Positions 37,935-48,862 of a DNA stretch of 64,000 bases are shown piece by piece. Below the pieces are notes generated by a model. The model did not search any database. It was given only the letters and a program-made list of their open reading frames with translations, and was not told where the DNA came from. The number at the start of each line of letters is the position of its first letter. Position 1 is the stretch's first letter. Source of the DNA: Symbiodinium natans (lineage: Eukaryota > Sar > Dinophyceae > Suessiales > Symbiodiniaceae); NCBI GenBank assembly GCA_905221605.1, contig CAJNDS010001779.1:301146-365145 (forward strand). Direction: 5' to 3'. The translations under genes and the position numbers were made by a program.

Positions 37935-38440
37935 CCCGCAATATTCTAGGGGGCCGCTATTATGAAAAGTTTTTCGGCTATTCAGGATCTGGACCCTTTG
38001 TTTTGGAGGTCCGCTATAATGAAAAGTTTTCGGGCCGTGACTGTTTTTTTGAGGGTGTCAGGAAGGCATAAGCTTCTCGAGAAGGAGAGATACTTGAAGC
38101 CTGAAGCCTCGACCTGTCCAGGATCTCCGACAATCTTCTTTTTTCAGGGCGCCTTTTCTTTATAAATTCCTTACTTAAAACTAGATGATTCCATAGGCGA
38201 ATCATATCCGGAAAGGGGGTACCTTACGGAGGCCTCCGGACACACTTTAATACCTTTGTTTGGGGGCCCGCTATAATGCAAGTCTCCCGGGGCCCGGGGC
38301 TCAGTCCTTCGGTTTTCAGGAAGGCATAAGCTTTCTCGAGAAGCAGGGATACTTGAAACCTTTCCAGGGTCGGGGGGTAGCTTAGGGAGGCCTCCGGGCT
38401 CCGGACCCCTCCCCTGCCTGACTGTTTGGGGTCTTTTTTT
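37935..38440. repeat. Local segmental duplication
   Basis: GGAAGGCATAAGCTT...CTCGAGAAG...GATACTTGAA occurs at 38061 and 38321, and GCTATAATG or GCTATTATG with GGGGGCCCGC-like context occurs three times (37955, 38012, 38266). A diverged direct duplication of about 250 bases. A hydrophilic minus frame at 38014-38170 is not convincing. Confidence 0.7.
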
Positions 38441-38679
38441 ATTCAGGGTCGCGACTGTTGAGGGGGGAGGGGGGGGGGGTAACTTATTAAAGCAGGTCCA
38501 ACATTAAGGTTTAGGGCTTAGGGTTCATGGGGTTTAGGCTTGGCGATGGCTGTGGGAAAAGACATTAAAGAGTCTGAGTTGCCCCCTTACACTCACTAAG
38601 CGTTTGGGGTTTCTTTTGTGGCCAAACATGATTCCTCCTCAACTCCCCCCAAAAAAGTGCAAAAAGCTCCCAAAGGGCG

Positions 38680-38825
38680 CTGCCGAGTGACTCTTTATTG
38701 AGGTTCCTCTGAAGCAGGTAGGGGCCGGCAGCCTGGCCCGCGTAGCAGACTTGTGGATTGCCTTGCGGTTCCTCCGTTTGAAGAAGCGTCACGTCCGTCT
38801 CAGCATCCGTTTGCAAGAGGGAAGC
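38680..38825 (-). CDS. Candidate exon
   Basis: Minus frame LLQTDAETDVTLLQTEEPQG, NPQVCYAGQAAGPYLLQRNL and NKESLG. Well-formed protein sequence with one Cys. Sits between PAN-like exons, so probably the same gene. Confidence 0.5.
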
Positions 38826-38974
38826 CTCAGTTGCTCAGGATCCCAGAGGAGCTAAAGGCCAACTTTTTGGGATTCTGTAGGGAAAATATCATACCCGGCT
38901 GATTTTTGGGATTCTGTAGGGAGTATAAATACCCAAAAAGGCGGTGAAAGGTTGCCTACTCTACTACCAAGAAG

Positions 38975-39191
38975 CTTTGGGAGGCGCGTCGAAGGTGCAG
39001 AACTGTTTTGTGGAGTGATGGTTCACGGTCGGAGCCCGATGATGAAAACATTGGCAGGAGCTCTGGCTCGCCGTTGAATCGACCTGGAAGGCCAGGAGGC
39101 TTGGCTCGGAAGCTGCGGAGGCAGCGGCCCGGCAAGCGCCAGCACAGACCTCCGCATCAGTCCAGCTCGTTTCCTGAGTTGCTGAGCTCAT
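38975..39191 (-). CDS. PAN/Apple-like module exon
   Basis: Minus frame TSWTDAEVCAGACRAAASAA, FQVDSTASQSSCQCFHH. The order C-AGAC...F-V-D...SCQC fits a PAN/Apple core. A MITE with ends near 39192-39260 (GCTCATAAGCCCCC, TTCTGTAGGGGA) separates it from the next module at 39.4 kb. Confidence 0.65.
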
Positions 39192-39264
39192 AAGCCCCCC
39201 CCAAACAGTGTGTTCTGTAGGGGAATCGAGTATCCCAAATGTAAAGTGTATTCCCTCAGCTACT

Positions 39265-39515
39265 AAGTTTCAAAGAGGAGGTCTTCCGGAGCCACGGTCG
39301 CCTCTCCTGCTTCGCAAGTTGCCTTGGCGGGCTTTGCACAGTACCGCCGCTTCTTGCCTCTGCCCGGGTCGTCTTGCGGGTGCTGCGCGCCCTCGGAACC
39401 CACGCAGCGACAGCTGTCACGAGTGTTCGCGAAGACGACGTCAAAAGCCACCCCGCCACTGGCGAAGCACGCTGCCGCACAGGACATCTCGGCTGCTTCG
39501 GTCTTTCCGAACTTC
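39265..39515 (-). CDS. PAN/Apple-like module exon, complete
   Basis: Minus frame KTEAAEMSCAAACFASGG, VAFDVVFANTRDSCRCVG, then a basic link (GRGKKRRYCAKPAKATCE). Unlike the neighbours, both halves of the module are in one exon with no intron at the FDY/SCRC boundary. Best single example of the family in the window. Confidence 0.72.
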
Positions 39516-39764
39516 CTCCTGCCAGGACGGGGCTATTATGCCCTATTTCCCCTTAAAAAGGCCCTTTGTATAGGACTGATTATGTGGATCATAGGGCCTA
39601 CCTAATAGCCCATCCTCCTGAGGCCGTTCAGAGTATTGACTCGGCAATGAATCTATGTTCAGTTGCATTGACATGCTGCGTGAACAGAAGAAGACGTGCA
39701 TCTGCGGTCTAGGTTATTACGTGGTGAATTCAGGGAGAACAGCTACTAAATGAGCTCAGGTTCT

Positions 39765-39880
39765 GGAAGAGGAAAGTGCTCCCAGCTTGGATTTGGCCTT
39801 CCGCACACACACGGGGAACATCATACTCCTCGCCCTCCATCACTTTCACGCAGACGTAACCTGGCCGCATTCCGAGAGAA
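39765..39880 (-). CDS. Candidate exon (Cys-rich gene)
   Basis: Acceptor GGCCAG|G, frame GYVCVKVMEGEEYDVPRVCA then EGQIQAGSTF. Two Cys, beta-like pattern. Confidence 0.5.
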
Positions 39881-40059
39881 CAAACCTGAAATTTCCCAGT
39901 TCAATTTGTGGGAGTCATGCGGGGTTTACGAAAAAATAGGGGACCCCCTCATATGGACCCCCAAACAGAAGTAGAAGGATCCCCTTATAGTAAGGACCCT
40001 TACTAAAGCACCCCCTGAGATCGCAAACCCCCCCCCCATGTGTGGGTCACTCACTTTAC

Positions 40060-40176
40060 TACTAATTGCTTAAGAACACCGAAAAATAGAAATATTCTTC
40101 CTTGTTAAGAGAAATATAGGGATTACTATTTGTTTTTGTTTTATCCTTTTGGGGTTCTTAAGCACATAGTAGTTTA
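40060..40176. mobile_element. MITE family F (TIR CTACTACTTGCTTAAGAAC)
   Basis: CTACTAATTGCTTAAGAACA to GGGGTTCTTAAGCACATAGT, core AATATAGGGAT. Six bases separate it from the exon at 40182, so in sense direction the exon ends where the element starts. Confidence 0.88.
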
Positions 40177-40181
40177 CGAGA

Positions 40182-40262
40182 GCCCAGCAGCCAACATCTT
40201 GGACACTTTGCACCTGCAACTCGAAATCCGGCTCCACGTACCTGCACCATTCTGGGGGGTAC
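40182..40262 (-). CDS. Candidate exon ending at a MITE
   Basis: Minus frame PPEWCRYVEPDFELQVQSVQ then DVGCWALV. The frame runs on into the family F element without a stop, which shows how an intron MITE can be misread as coding. Confidence 0.55.
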
Positions 40263-40379
40263 GCTTTACAACATGATCCTTTTTTCCTTGGTGGGTTGAA
40301 GTTGAAGTATTTATAAACATGTAAAGTTTTGTGCCTTATTGGGTTGAAGTCTTCGGAAACATGTAAAATGATTTTCAAC

Positions 40380-40578
40380 GATGACCCAGGTGCGGGTTAA
40401 ATCTCAGCCCACGCTCGGCATCTCCATAACAACCTGGCTGGCGCACTGCCATGAAAGTAAATAGCCGCTCAGACCTACTAGCACACTCTTCGAGACTTAA
40501 ATCAGTAGAAAGATTTTCCCGCCGTAATCCCTGTATCACACAGGCAAGCTGTAAATCTGGCTTCGTAGTCTGCAACGA
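40380..40578 (-). CDS. PAN/Apple-like exon
   Basis: Minus frame LQTTKPDLQLACVIQGLRRE, NLSTDLSLEECASRSERLFT, FMAVRQPGCYGDAERGLR. SLEECASRSE...F...CYG resembles the first half of an Apple domain. Confidence 0.6.
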
Positions 40579-40989
40579 GATCTCTTAGTGAACGCACTGA
40601 GTAGGCTTACTGAGACCCACCTTCCGGGAGGTTCGAGTCTGGCGCAGGCTCACTCTCGCACCATGGAGAATTTGGCTCCTCTCAGAGACTCCAAGACCCC
40701 TTAATTCAGGAAATTCCCTTAAATTATAATGGGAACCCTAATATGATTCAAGATGTATTCCTTAATTTAGGGGTTTTGCAGTCTCTGGGCGCTCCCGGGC
40801 CATCAAACCAAACACAAACAAGCGGACATGCGCACGCTAATTTGGGCTTAAGTGCTTTTCCACCAATAGCTACCAGGTTCAAGAGCTAACAGCCACCAGA
40901 ACCCTTAGGGTTTAGACCAGTCTGCCCACCCTAAACCCTAAACCCTAAACCCGAGACCCTAAAACCCTAAAACCCTAAAACCCAGGCTT

Positions 40990-41094
40990 TGAAACGTCCG
41001 CTCCTTGCCGGCACACTGGATGCCCAAGGCGTTGGCAGCCCGAGCGCATTGCTCCGAATCCTCCACGATGCTCCAGCCCTGTGCCTCGGTTTAG
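40990..41094 (-). CDS. PAN/Apple-like exon (GWSIVEDSEQCARAA)
   Basis: Acceptor ACCGAG|G, frame AQGWSIVEDSEQCARAANAL, GIQCAGKERTFQSL. Typical start of an Apple module: aromatic-VxDSxxC. TTTAGGG tract directly on its right, CCCTAAAA units on its left. Confidence 0.62.
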
Positions 41095-41227
41095 AGTTTA
41101 GGGTTTAGGGTTTAGGGTTTAGGGTTTAGGGTTCACAATCTTCAAAGCTCAAGTCAAGGGCTTCGGGTTCCGGGTTGAATCGTGCATGTGAATCCTATTT
41201 GCATACTCAACTACACAGAGAGTACCA

Positions 41228-41340
41228 CAACTCGAAAATCTTGATTGCGAAGAGTTGCCACGCAGGAGGACCCAGAGCCAAATTGCTTGAAGGTCTCCCG
41301 CGCGTTTCGGTAGCACACCTGCCAAGGCACATCTGAAGAG
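41228..41340 (-). CDS. Candidate Cys-containing exon
   Basis: Minus frame SSDVPWQVCYRNARETFKQF, GSGSSCVATLRNQDFR. Two Cys. Adjacent minus frames to 41545 (ECSGLVFKDHPKSGC, SEDECLHQSIKHS) may be a further exon. Confidence 0.5.
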
Positions 41341-41424
41341 GTTTAGTGCCTTAGGGCTTCTGGGGCTTCTCGGACTGCGATGTATAGAGAACTCATGTTC
41401 AAGAACAATTTTCGGAACTCATGA

Positions 41425-41545
41425 ATGCTTAATGCTTTGGTGCAGACACTCGTCCTCTGAGGTGAAGCTTCCGGAAAGCCGTTGCGAACACCCTGACTTG
41501 GGATGGTCTTTGAAAACAAGTCCTGAACATTCCTGAACCCCATCG
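41425..41545 (-). CDS. Candidate Cys-rich exon
   Basis: Minus frame DGVQECSGLVFKDHPKSGCS, GSFTSEDECLHQSIKHS. SEDECLHQ matches SLEECASRSE and EDSEQC in the other modules. An overlapping ATG frame gives a different peptide, so the frame is not certain. Confidence 0.4.
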
Positions 41546-41689
41546 CGTAAAAGCGGATGGGCAAGAAAATGCCCTAAAATGGAAAGCCGAAGCCCTCAAC
41601 CCTAAACCCTGAACCCTGAACCCTGAACCCTGAACCCTAAACCCTAAACCCTAAACCCTAAATCCTTAACCCCACACCCTCACACCCGA

Positions 41690-41768
41690 CTTCGCGGGGC
41701 ACCTGGCTCTGGCCCTGCATGGCGCCAGGGCCCGTGGTCTGCATGTTCCAGGCCAAGCCGTCTGGACA
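41690..41768 (-). CDS. Candidate exon
   Basis: Minus frame DGLAWNMQTTGPGAMQGQSQ then VPREV, resembling the piece LRGLALDFNAEG...AQVPKD at 45.65 kb (GLAxx at the start, QVPxxx at the end). Confidence 0.45.
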
Positions 41769-42317
41769 GCAAGGAGGGTTTTAGCAGTTTGGGGTGCTAA
41801 ACCCTGACTCAACCCTAAACCCTAAACCCTGAACCCAGGGGTATTTAGGGGTAACTCTAGGGCTTAGGGATGTTTGGGGCTTCAAGGGTAGTAGGGGTGT
41901 TTGTTGATAGGGCTTTTTTGGGTGCAGGATGCTTGGGGAGTTTGGGGTTTGAGGGCTAACCCCCTTCCGCCCGGGTACGCTGTAGCGGTTTGGGGCTTTG
42001 GGATGTTTGGGATGAAGGCCTGAACCTTAGGGTCTAGGAACTGCGCAGGGCCATGATACAGGGGATCCCCATATAAATACACTATAAACACGCCCAAAAC
42101 CCCAGTCAAATGATTAAGGCACCCTGAACCCTAAACCCTAAACCCCAAACCCTAACCCCCAAACCCTAAACCCTAAACCCTAAACCCTGAACCCTAACCC
42201 CTCACCCCTAACCCCTAGCCCCTAGCCCCTAACCCCTAACCCCTAAACCCTAAACCCTAAACTACCCTAAACCCTAAACTACCCTAAACCCTAAACCCTA
42301 AACCCTGAACCCTACAC

Positions 42318-42415
42318 GTAGCAGCGGGGCCTTCTTGGGTGCCGAAGCAGCCGGCGGGCCGGGTGCCCTCACCATCAACGGCCTGGCAGTCGTTCTGGCA
42401 CTCCCAGCCTGGGCG
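42318..42415 (-). CDS. Cys-rich exon
   Basis: Minus frame PGWECQNDCQAVDGEGTRPA, GCFGTQEGPAAT. WECQNDCQA is like the cysteine pair at the start of an Apple or similar module. CCCTAAA left, TTTAGGG right. Confidence 0.55.
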
Positions 42416-42789
42416 TGCACAGGGTTTAGGGTTTAGGGTTTAGGGTTTAGGGTCTAGGGTTTAGGGTTTAGGGTTTAGGGAAACTAAGGGGGTTAGGGTT
42501 AGAGGTTTAAGAGTTTAAGGTTTCTGCAGTCATGGGAGGTATGGAAGAGTTGAAGGTTATCATAGGGCGGTTAGCCTAACCCAGTTAGGAGTTTAGGGTT
42601 TAGGGTAACCCGGATAGGGGTTCAAAGCTTCAAGGGTTTCTGGAGTCACATGAAGTATGGAAGAGTTTAGGGCTTAGGGCTTATAGGGTGTAGAGGGGCG
42701 CGCGAGAAAAGACCGGCAGTCGGAAAGAACCGTGATTCTCGCAAGAAAAGAACCACAAGAATCTCCCAAAACCCTAAACCCTAAACCCT

Positions 42790-42880
42790 GCAGAGAAGCC
42801 CACAAATCTCGCAGCTCTTGCGCATTGCGTGGCACTTGTCACCTGAGCAGCGGAGCTTCGGGATTCGTTGCATCCCTCTG
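42790..42880 (-). CDS. Cys-rich exon
   Basis: Minus frame IPKLRCSGDKCHAMRKSCEI then CGLLC, five Cys in about 20 residues, ending at CCCTAAACC. Confidence 0.5.
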
Positions 42881-43089
42881 GTCCGTGAAGCTTTTGACTG
42901 AGGAGCTCAGTGCCTTTTTCCAAGGACATGTTCTGGACCCTTGAGCCTATCTATCCTAGCATCAGGCATCCCCATCCTTGTTTCAAGCTCCTTTGTCCGA
43001 TCTAGCTGCCAAGGAATCACAAGTGAGTCACAAGTGTGGGTGAATGCGCTCAAAAACGGGGCTGCCGGAGGGGTTTGGTCTACAATTAC

Positions 43090-43242
43090 TCCTTTAGTTT
43101 CGCAACTTTGTCTGCCAGAGTGACGACATTCCAGCCGTGGCTGTCGCAGTCGCCGAACTCGAAGGCCTGGAAGATCTCTTGCGCCCGGGTGCAGTAGCGG
43201 CGGCCGAGCACTCCGGCGTCTGGCGAAGCTTCTCCTCGAAGT
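43090..43242 (-). CDS. Candidate exon (Cys-rich gene)
   Basis: Minus frame GVLGRRYCTRAQEIFQAFEF, GDCDSHGWNVVTLADKVAKL. Strong protein character. A family K MITE lies 60 bases upstream in the sense direction. Confidence 0.58.
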
Positions 43243-43305
43243 GTCAGAAGAGGAACCAGATGTTCATGGGAATGGTGTATTTGGCTGATGTATACTATAA
43301 CGATA

Positions 43306-43415
43306 TGGGGGGTTTCCGAAATTGGGGCTGTCTTCTTGGGGTTCTGATTATGAGGGAATCCCCCCATTTGGGGTCTAAATTCGGGGTCCCTCTTTTCGTA
43401 AACTCCCATATGGGG
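43306..43415. mobile_element. MITE family K copy
   Basis: GGGGGGTTTCCGAAATTGGG to CCCTCTTTTCGTAAACTCCC. Confidence 0.82.
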
Positions 43416-44221
43416 ACTAAAGGAGGATCATCATGGCAATGATTTTCGGCTGATGGACCACAGGACGCATGTCAGGGCCGGCTCATACGCGTCCTATAAC
43501 TAGGGGCTAGGATTAGGGGAGACTCTTGGGGATCTAGACCCTCTGGATAAGGTCCCTGTTTCAGAGAGCCAGAAGAGGGTTAAGAAGGGGTTCCCTTTTA
43601 AGGGTCCCCCTTATCCTACCTAGGAATCAGAACCAATTCGGAGGTCCTCTTCTTTGCTGGGAAGGAACCGAAAAAGGGCTTTGCTGGGGAGCTGAAAAGG
43701 TGACAGTTATTGAGAACCCGAAGCCCTCGCCTAAAGCCCAAATTTTAAACCGCGAGTCCAGCACAACGCCACCGATTACAGTGTAGGGATCACGTGGAAG
43801 CACAAAAAAACCCCTACTAGTTCTTTTTCTGGAGGTTGCCGCCTGTAACCTGAGGACAGAAACGGCTTTGGCATAAAGCTGTTTATCACGGGGATCCTAA
43901 CCCTTTAAACCCTAAACCCTAAACGCTAAACCCTAAACCCTAAACCCTAAAACCTTATTATAATAAACCTTAAGCTCGAAACCCTAAACCCTACCAAAAG
44001 GGAATAGGAGTACCTCTGGGCATCCTGGCCTGGTCTTTGGGGTTTTGGTGGTCTCCGAATTTCGAGCGGCTTGATGAAAAGTACGGGTTGTCACAAGACC
44101 TGCACAAAACCCCTGCTCCTCCCCCCACAAAGTATAGAAGACTCCCATGTAAAAAGGACCCCCTGATTTTCGGAAGCCCAAGTTGCAAATCAAAATGCAG
44201 CGTTTGAAAGCCTAAACCGTA

Positions 44222-44331
44222 AACTCCCCGAACCCACTGCTTTGCCGCGCAGATTCCTTTGCCCACGCAGCGGCAGCTGTCTTTTCTCGGTGTCAGTGTG
44301 AAGTCGAAAGCATAACCACCCGCAGTGAAGC
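44222..44331 (-). CDS. PAN-like module, second exon
   Basis: Starts GC TTC ACT after GAAG. FTAGGYAFDFTLTPRKDSCR, CVGKGICAAKQ. The first codon completes the Gly codon left by the exon at 44600-44667 (TCG G), so the join reads CAGACFSGFTAGGYAFDF, a perfect PAN-like core. Confidence 0.72.
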
Positions 44332-44599
44332 CTTCGGTTTAGGGTTTATTGGGCTTTGGGTTTAGGGTTTAAGGTTTAGGGTTGAGGGTTGGTAGCGGGG
44401 CAGTTAGGGTGTTGAGGGCCGCGAGAAACCCGCCTCTTGTAGACTGTCATCTCAGTGCTACTAACCCTAAACCCCAAACCCAAATCCCCAACCCTAAACC
44501 CCAAGCCCCTACACCCCCAATCCTAAATTCTAAACCCTAAACCCTAAACCCTAAACCCTAAACCCTAAACCCTAAACCCTAAACCCCCTGAAACATCAC

Positions 44600-44680
44600 C
44601 CGAGAAGCAGGCGCCGGCGCACGCGGCCTCGGTGAGGTAGCTCCTCTCAAAGATGTAGGGCATCTCCTCGGGTGCCGAAA
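44600..44680 (-). CDS. PAN-like module, first exon
   Basis: PEEMPYIFERSYLTEAACAG then ACFSG, GT donor (GTGATG). CCCTAAA tract at its left edge and TTTAGGG at its right edge, and the intron that follows ends with TTTAGGG on the plus strand, that is, CCCTAAA before the acceptor. Confidence 0.7.
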
Positions 44681-44697
44681 GAACCATTCAGCAGGTT

Positions 44698-44789
44698 TAG
44701 GGTTTAGGGTTTAGGGTTTAGGGTTTAGGGTTTAGGGTTTAGGGTTTAGGGTTTAGGGTTTAGGGTTTAGGGTTTAGGGTTTAGGGCTT
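44698..44789. repeat. TTTAGGG tract of about 13 units
   Basis: Perfect units directly right of the PAN exon. Confidence 0.96.
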
Positions 44790-45165
44790 AGCCATGTGCA
44801 TGTTTAGAGTTTAGGGTTTACAGGGATCAGGCACTCTAAACACCAAAGGCCCTGAATTATGATGAGAACCCGAAAATTAGAACCCCCCCCCCAAAAAAAA
44901 AAACAAACTCCAATGGCAGCCCAGCTTCAGCTTCCCCAGCGATGCCTTACATGTCTGGTCTTTAGAAGGCTATGGACCTAGGGTTTAGGGTTTAGGGTTT
45001 AGGGCTTAGGGCCCCCAAGCTCTGAAGAGCGCGAAAGCCCAAGACAAAAAAACCTGGTCACTTCCGAGACACACTGAACTGCTTGAGCAGGTCGCGTGCA
45101 GAAGCTTGAAGTCCTTAGCTTGCTTCCGAGACGCAGCTCGATCTGGCTGTGTCTGGCTTATTGAA

Positions 45166-45270
<105 letters not shown>

Positions 45271-45611
45271 CTAATTAGTAGTAGTACCTCTTCTCTCTCC
45301 TCTCTGGCAATGCAACGTCCCCCAGACGACAAAAATATCCTGAAGCACTCCGCCCTGCGGAACGAAGCCAAAGTAAGGGCATCCTGCGGAAAGGTTTCCC
45401 GTACCTGCCCTGACCAAGAATATTTGTTCGGGGCATGGTTCTCGGACGGCATTTGGGGGTCCTTCTGAAAAGGGTTCTATACTATGTAGGGGATCCAAAA
45501 AAGACAGACGGACCCTAACCCCAAACCCCAAACCATAAACCCGAAACTCTAAACCCTAATCCGACACCCTAAACCCTAAAATAGTAGAGAACTCCCCAAG
45601 CTATTCGTAAA

Positions 45612-45706
45612 ACCAAGCCTCGAAGAGTCCTTCGGCACCTGGGCATCGCGAGCACATCGGCAGGTGCCCTCCGCATTGAAGTCCAGGGCCAGACCACGCA
45701 GGTCTC
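45612..45706 (-). CDS. PAN-like module exon (LDFNAEGTCRCA)
   Basis: Acceptor CCCAG|GA. GDLRGLALDFNAEGTCRCAR, DAQVPKDSSRL. ALDF...GTCRC matches AFDF...DSCRC. CCCTAAA left, TTTAGGG right. Confidence 0.65.
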
Positions 45707-46094
45707 CTGGGTTTAGGGTTTATATAGGGTTTAGGGTTTAGGGCCTGGGGCTTGGGGCTTAGGGTTTGGGGTTTAGGGCTGGGTGGTAAAGGGAATTAGG
45801 CCCTATTCGCCCCGTTTGTAGCCCCCTTTGAAGGGTTTTTCAGGGGAAGTTAAAGTACATGGCTTCGTGTGGCGAGGAATGGCAAGAGTCGTCGTAGTAC
45901 GTAAGAGGAGTAGGAGGAGGGAGTAGGAGCAGGGGGTAGGAGGAGGGGGTGGCGGTAGCGGTAGCGGTGGCGGTGGCGGCAGTGGTGGTAGCGGTGGCGG
46001 TTGTGGTTGTGTAGTGGGAGTGGGAGTGGCAGTGGTAGTCGCAGTCGCAGCCGTAGTCGTAGTCGCAGTCGCAGCCGCAGCAGCCGCAGCCGCC

Positions 46095-46417
<323 letters not shown>

Positions 46418-46775
46418 TTCACCAGCCGCAACAGGAAGCAAATGTAGGGGGAGTTTTTTCATGGGACCAAGAGTTTCTTGTTGGGGGGATGACAACCTTT
46501 GTGCCATTCTCGTTTTTGGGGAAATACTCGGTTTGTGACTTGGGCTCTTTGCCGAAGCATTCATGTTAGCAGTGCACACGAAAGCCTTCTGAACCCTAAA
46601 CCCTAGCCTAAACCCTAAACTCTAAACCCTAGTACCCTAGTACCCTACTACCCTAATACCCTACTACCCTAATACCCTAATACCATAATACCCTAATATC
46701 CTATTACCCTATTACCCTAAACCCTAAACCCTAAACCCTAAACCCGAAACCCTAAACCCCAAACCCCAAACCTCA

Positions 46776-46848
46776 AACCCTCCCGAGAGTAAACAAAGCC
46801 TGGCCGCCAAAGCAAGCCGTTGCACAAAGAGACCGGCGCTGCGCGAAG
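46776..46848 (-). CDS. PAN-like first-half exon (CATACFGGQALFTLG)
   Basis: Acceptor CGCAG|GAT. DASLTFAQRRSLCATACFGG, QALFTLGR. CxxxCF-GG matches CAAACFASGG and CAEACFTAGG. Confidence 0.6.
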
Positions 46849-46994
46849 GTGAGGCTTGCATCCTGCGTGTGATCCGTCCCCAAAGAACCGGGAAATATCG
46901 GGATTGTTATCTTTTTTTGAAAAGATATAAAGTGTTCTTACTTATAAGGGAAAATGTTGGGATGATTCTCTCATTTTTGTTGAAGGGTCTTGGG

Positions 46995-47140
46995 CTTGGA
47001 GGTCGCATTGCTGACGCAAGGTTCGCTCATGAGAATATCGGGTTCGGGGGACAAGGTTTGCGCGCCGGCATCCTTCATGTTCTCGTTGGAGAAGACGTGG
47101 CAGCTTTCCGGCTCCTTTGTTGCTCTTGCTGCCAAGCTGT
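46995..47140 (-). CDS. Candidate exon (Cys-rich gene)
   Basis: Minus frame ATKEPESCHVFSNENMKDAG, AQTLSPEPDILMSEPCVSNA, TSKPK. Well-formed, two Cys. The plus strand is also open in one frame. Confidence 0.5.
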
Positions 47141-47230
47141 TTCATGTTTCCAATGCCTAATTAGGCCTCACCTTGCAACCCTAAACCTTAAACCCTAAAC
47201 CCTAAAGCTACGAGGCTACAAAGTTTTGCT

Positions 47231-47815
47231 CTAAAGGATCCAGGCATCGCAGTGGGAGAGCTCTCCCGGAATGCAGCCCTCGCTGGAGGCTTCGCTCCAT
47301 GCTATCACTACTTCGTCCCCGAACTTTACGCACTCGCCGGAGTTCGCTGGCTCTGTGCCGTAGATGTAGAATGCATCCGGCTCATCTCCCCCATCCGCGA
47401 ACTTCATTGTTGCGCGGTCGAGCGTGTCAACATAAGCAACTGCACAGCCATACTGCCCGCAGGTGGAATCGTAGATGTCTGGGCTTAATGTGAACACAAT
47501 TCGGTCGCCGTAGTTGATCAACCTGGGTCGTGGTCAGTCTAAGGCACGCAATCAGCTGTCACTGTTGACTGACACTTTCCGTTCCAATGGGCTTGTAACC
47601 CGCAAAGAGATGTCCGCCTGCATCAGCTTCATCGTCGTCACCATCATCCTCATCGTCATTGTTGTCACTGTCTTTGAAGTCGCCATCTCCATCACCATCA
47701 TCACCATCATCACCATCGTCATCATCGTCATCATCGTCATCTCCACCATCGTGATCGCTGCCAGCAAGCCGAAGATGACAAAAGCGCGAGCACAAACGTT
47801 AAGCCAGTCCTTCAT
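47231..47815 (-). CDS. Secreted protein with YGDR-type domain (2 exons readable)
   Basis: ATG at 47815 starts MKDWLNVCARAFVIFGLLAA, a good signal peptide, then a GAT/ATG triplet stretch read as Met/Thr-rich in this frame and as Asp-rich in the next, with a stop near 47552. Exon 2 (47231-47518, acceptor CCCAG|G) reads LINYGDRIVFTLSPDIYDST, CGQYGCAVAYVDTLDRATMK, FADGGDEPDAFYIYGTEPAN, SGECVKFGDEVVIAW and ends CDAWIL before TAG or a further intron. The domain recurs at 34.7 and 33.4 kb. Two Cys pairs and alternating hydrophobics suggest an extracellular beta fold. Donor of exon 1 not determined. Function unknown. Confidence 0.6.
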
Positions 47816-47977
47816 TTTCCTTATATTACATGTCACAGGAAGGCTCCTGGCACATCTTAAAACAACAAAAAAAAACAACTGAACCTCCATCCCGCGATGA
47901 CTTTCCACAATGGTGCACCCCAAACTTGGTGCGAAAGTGGGGAAAATTGAAGAAACCGGGGGATGCAAAGATATGGA

Positions 47978-48052
47978 AACCCTAAACCCTAAACCCTAAA
48001 CCCTAAACCCTAAACCCTAAACCCTAAACCCTAAACCCTAAACCCTAAACCC
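47978..48052. repeat. CCCTAAA tract of about 10 units
   Basis: Perfect units about 160 bases upstream of the ATG at 47815 in sense direction. Confidence 0.95.
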
Positions 48053-48137
48053 TGAGTCTCTTCGGGATAGTTCAAAAAGGGAACCCCTCATATACCCCGT
48101 AAACACCCTGCACAAATTAAGGCTTCAGAACAATTTC

Positions 48138-48250
48138 TAGGCTGCCCAGCAACCAGGGCTTAAAAAGGGTGCCCTTTGTTGCTTAAAGGAGTTTATAAGG
48201 GAACCTAAACCCCCCAAAAAGGGAATAAGGGCACTACTGGGTATCCTAGA
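48138..48250. mobile_element. MITE family D-like element
   Basis: GGCTGCCCAGCAACCAGGG to GGGCACTACTGGGTATCCTA with inner TTATAAGGGAACC. Confidence 0.75.
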
Positions 48251-48263
48251 TTTTAAAGGAGGT

Positions 48264-48352
48264 TAGGTAGTCCAGAGTCCAGGCGCCCTCGGAAGCCGGG
48301 ATTCACCGTGAAGGCCGGCTCATAGACCAGCGTCTCGTAAGACTCCGGCTCC
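48264..48352 (-). CDS. Exon of the beta-rich gene (or next upstream gene)
   Basis: Minus frame VLEPESYETLVYEPAFTVNP then GFRGRLDS, directly beside the family D-like element. YEPA recurs in a short open piece at 43445-43500 (DAYEPALTC). Confidence 0.55.
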
Positions 48353-48363
48353 AAGACCTACAA

Positions 48364-48534
48364 GGTTGGGATCTTCCCCATTATACGAACAGCTCCTTAT
48401 TAGGGTTTAGGGTTTAGGGTTTAGGGTTTGTTCCCCCTTATACGAACAGCTCCTTAACAGGGATTATCATGGAGGGGGGTTAATTACTAGAATCCCTATT
48501 AAGGACTGGTAGCCTAACGGGGAACATCCCAACT
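48364..48534. mobile_element. MITE family B with telomere-type tract and duplicated end
   Basis: Outer ends GGTTGGGATCTTCCCCATTA and GGGGAACATCCCAAC. At 48401-48429 four TTTAGGG units follow CTCCTTATTAGGG, and about 26 bases of the element's left end (TTCCCC-TTATACGAACAGCT...) are repeated on both sides of the tract. Confidence 0.88.
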
Positions 48535-48782
48535 AGAAGGCAACAACAATCACAACGACGAGCTGCGGACTGAACCCTTGACGCCGAACCCAAAACCCCG
48601 ACATCATACCCCAGGGTCACCTTGATTGACGCCTCAACAAAAAGGTGAATGTGCACACTGTATGTCAGTTTTACACACAATAGTCAAGGAACAGCAAACG
48701 TTTGTATCTAGGCAAACCTAAACCCTAAACCCTAAAACCTAAACCCTAAACCCTAAACCCTAAACCCTTCCTCGCCTCAGAG

Positions 48783-48862
48783 GTCTCGAAGGAGGCCACG
48801 CTGGTGGAGGGGCTCGGGTCGCTAGACTGGCCCCCAGCATTGCAGGAGATCCTGAGATCTCG
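48783..48862 (-). CDS. Candidate exon of the beta-rich gene
   Basis: Acceptor ATCTCAG|G, frame ISCNAGGQSSDPSPSTSVAS then FETSE before a GC donor (GCGAGG). A plus frame (EATLVEGLGSLDWPPALQEI) is equally open, so strand is uncertain. Confidence 0.4.

Noticed and set aside
40600..40680. tRNA gene suggested by GGTTCGAGTCTGGCGC
   Set aside because: The T-loop-like word has no matching acceptor, D and anticodon stems around it that I can fold.
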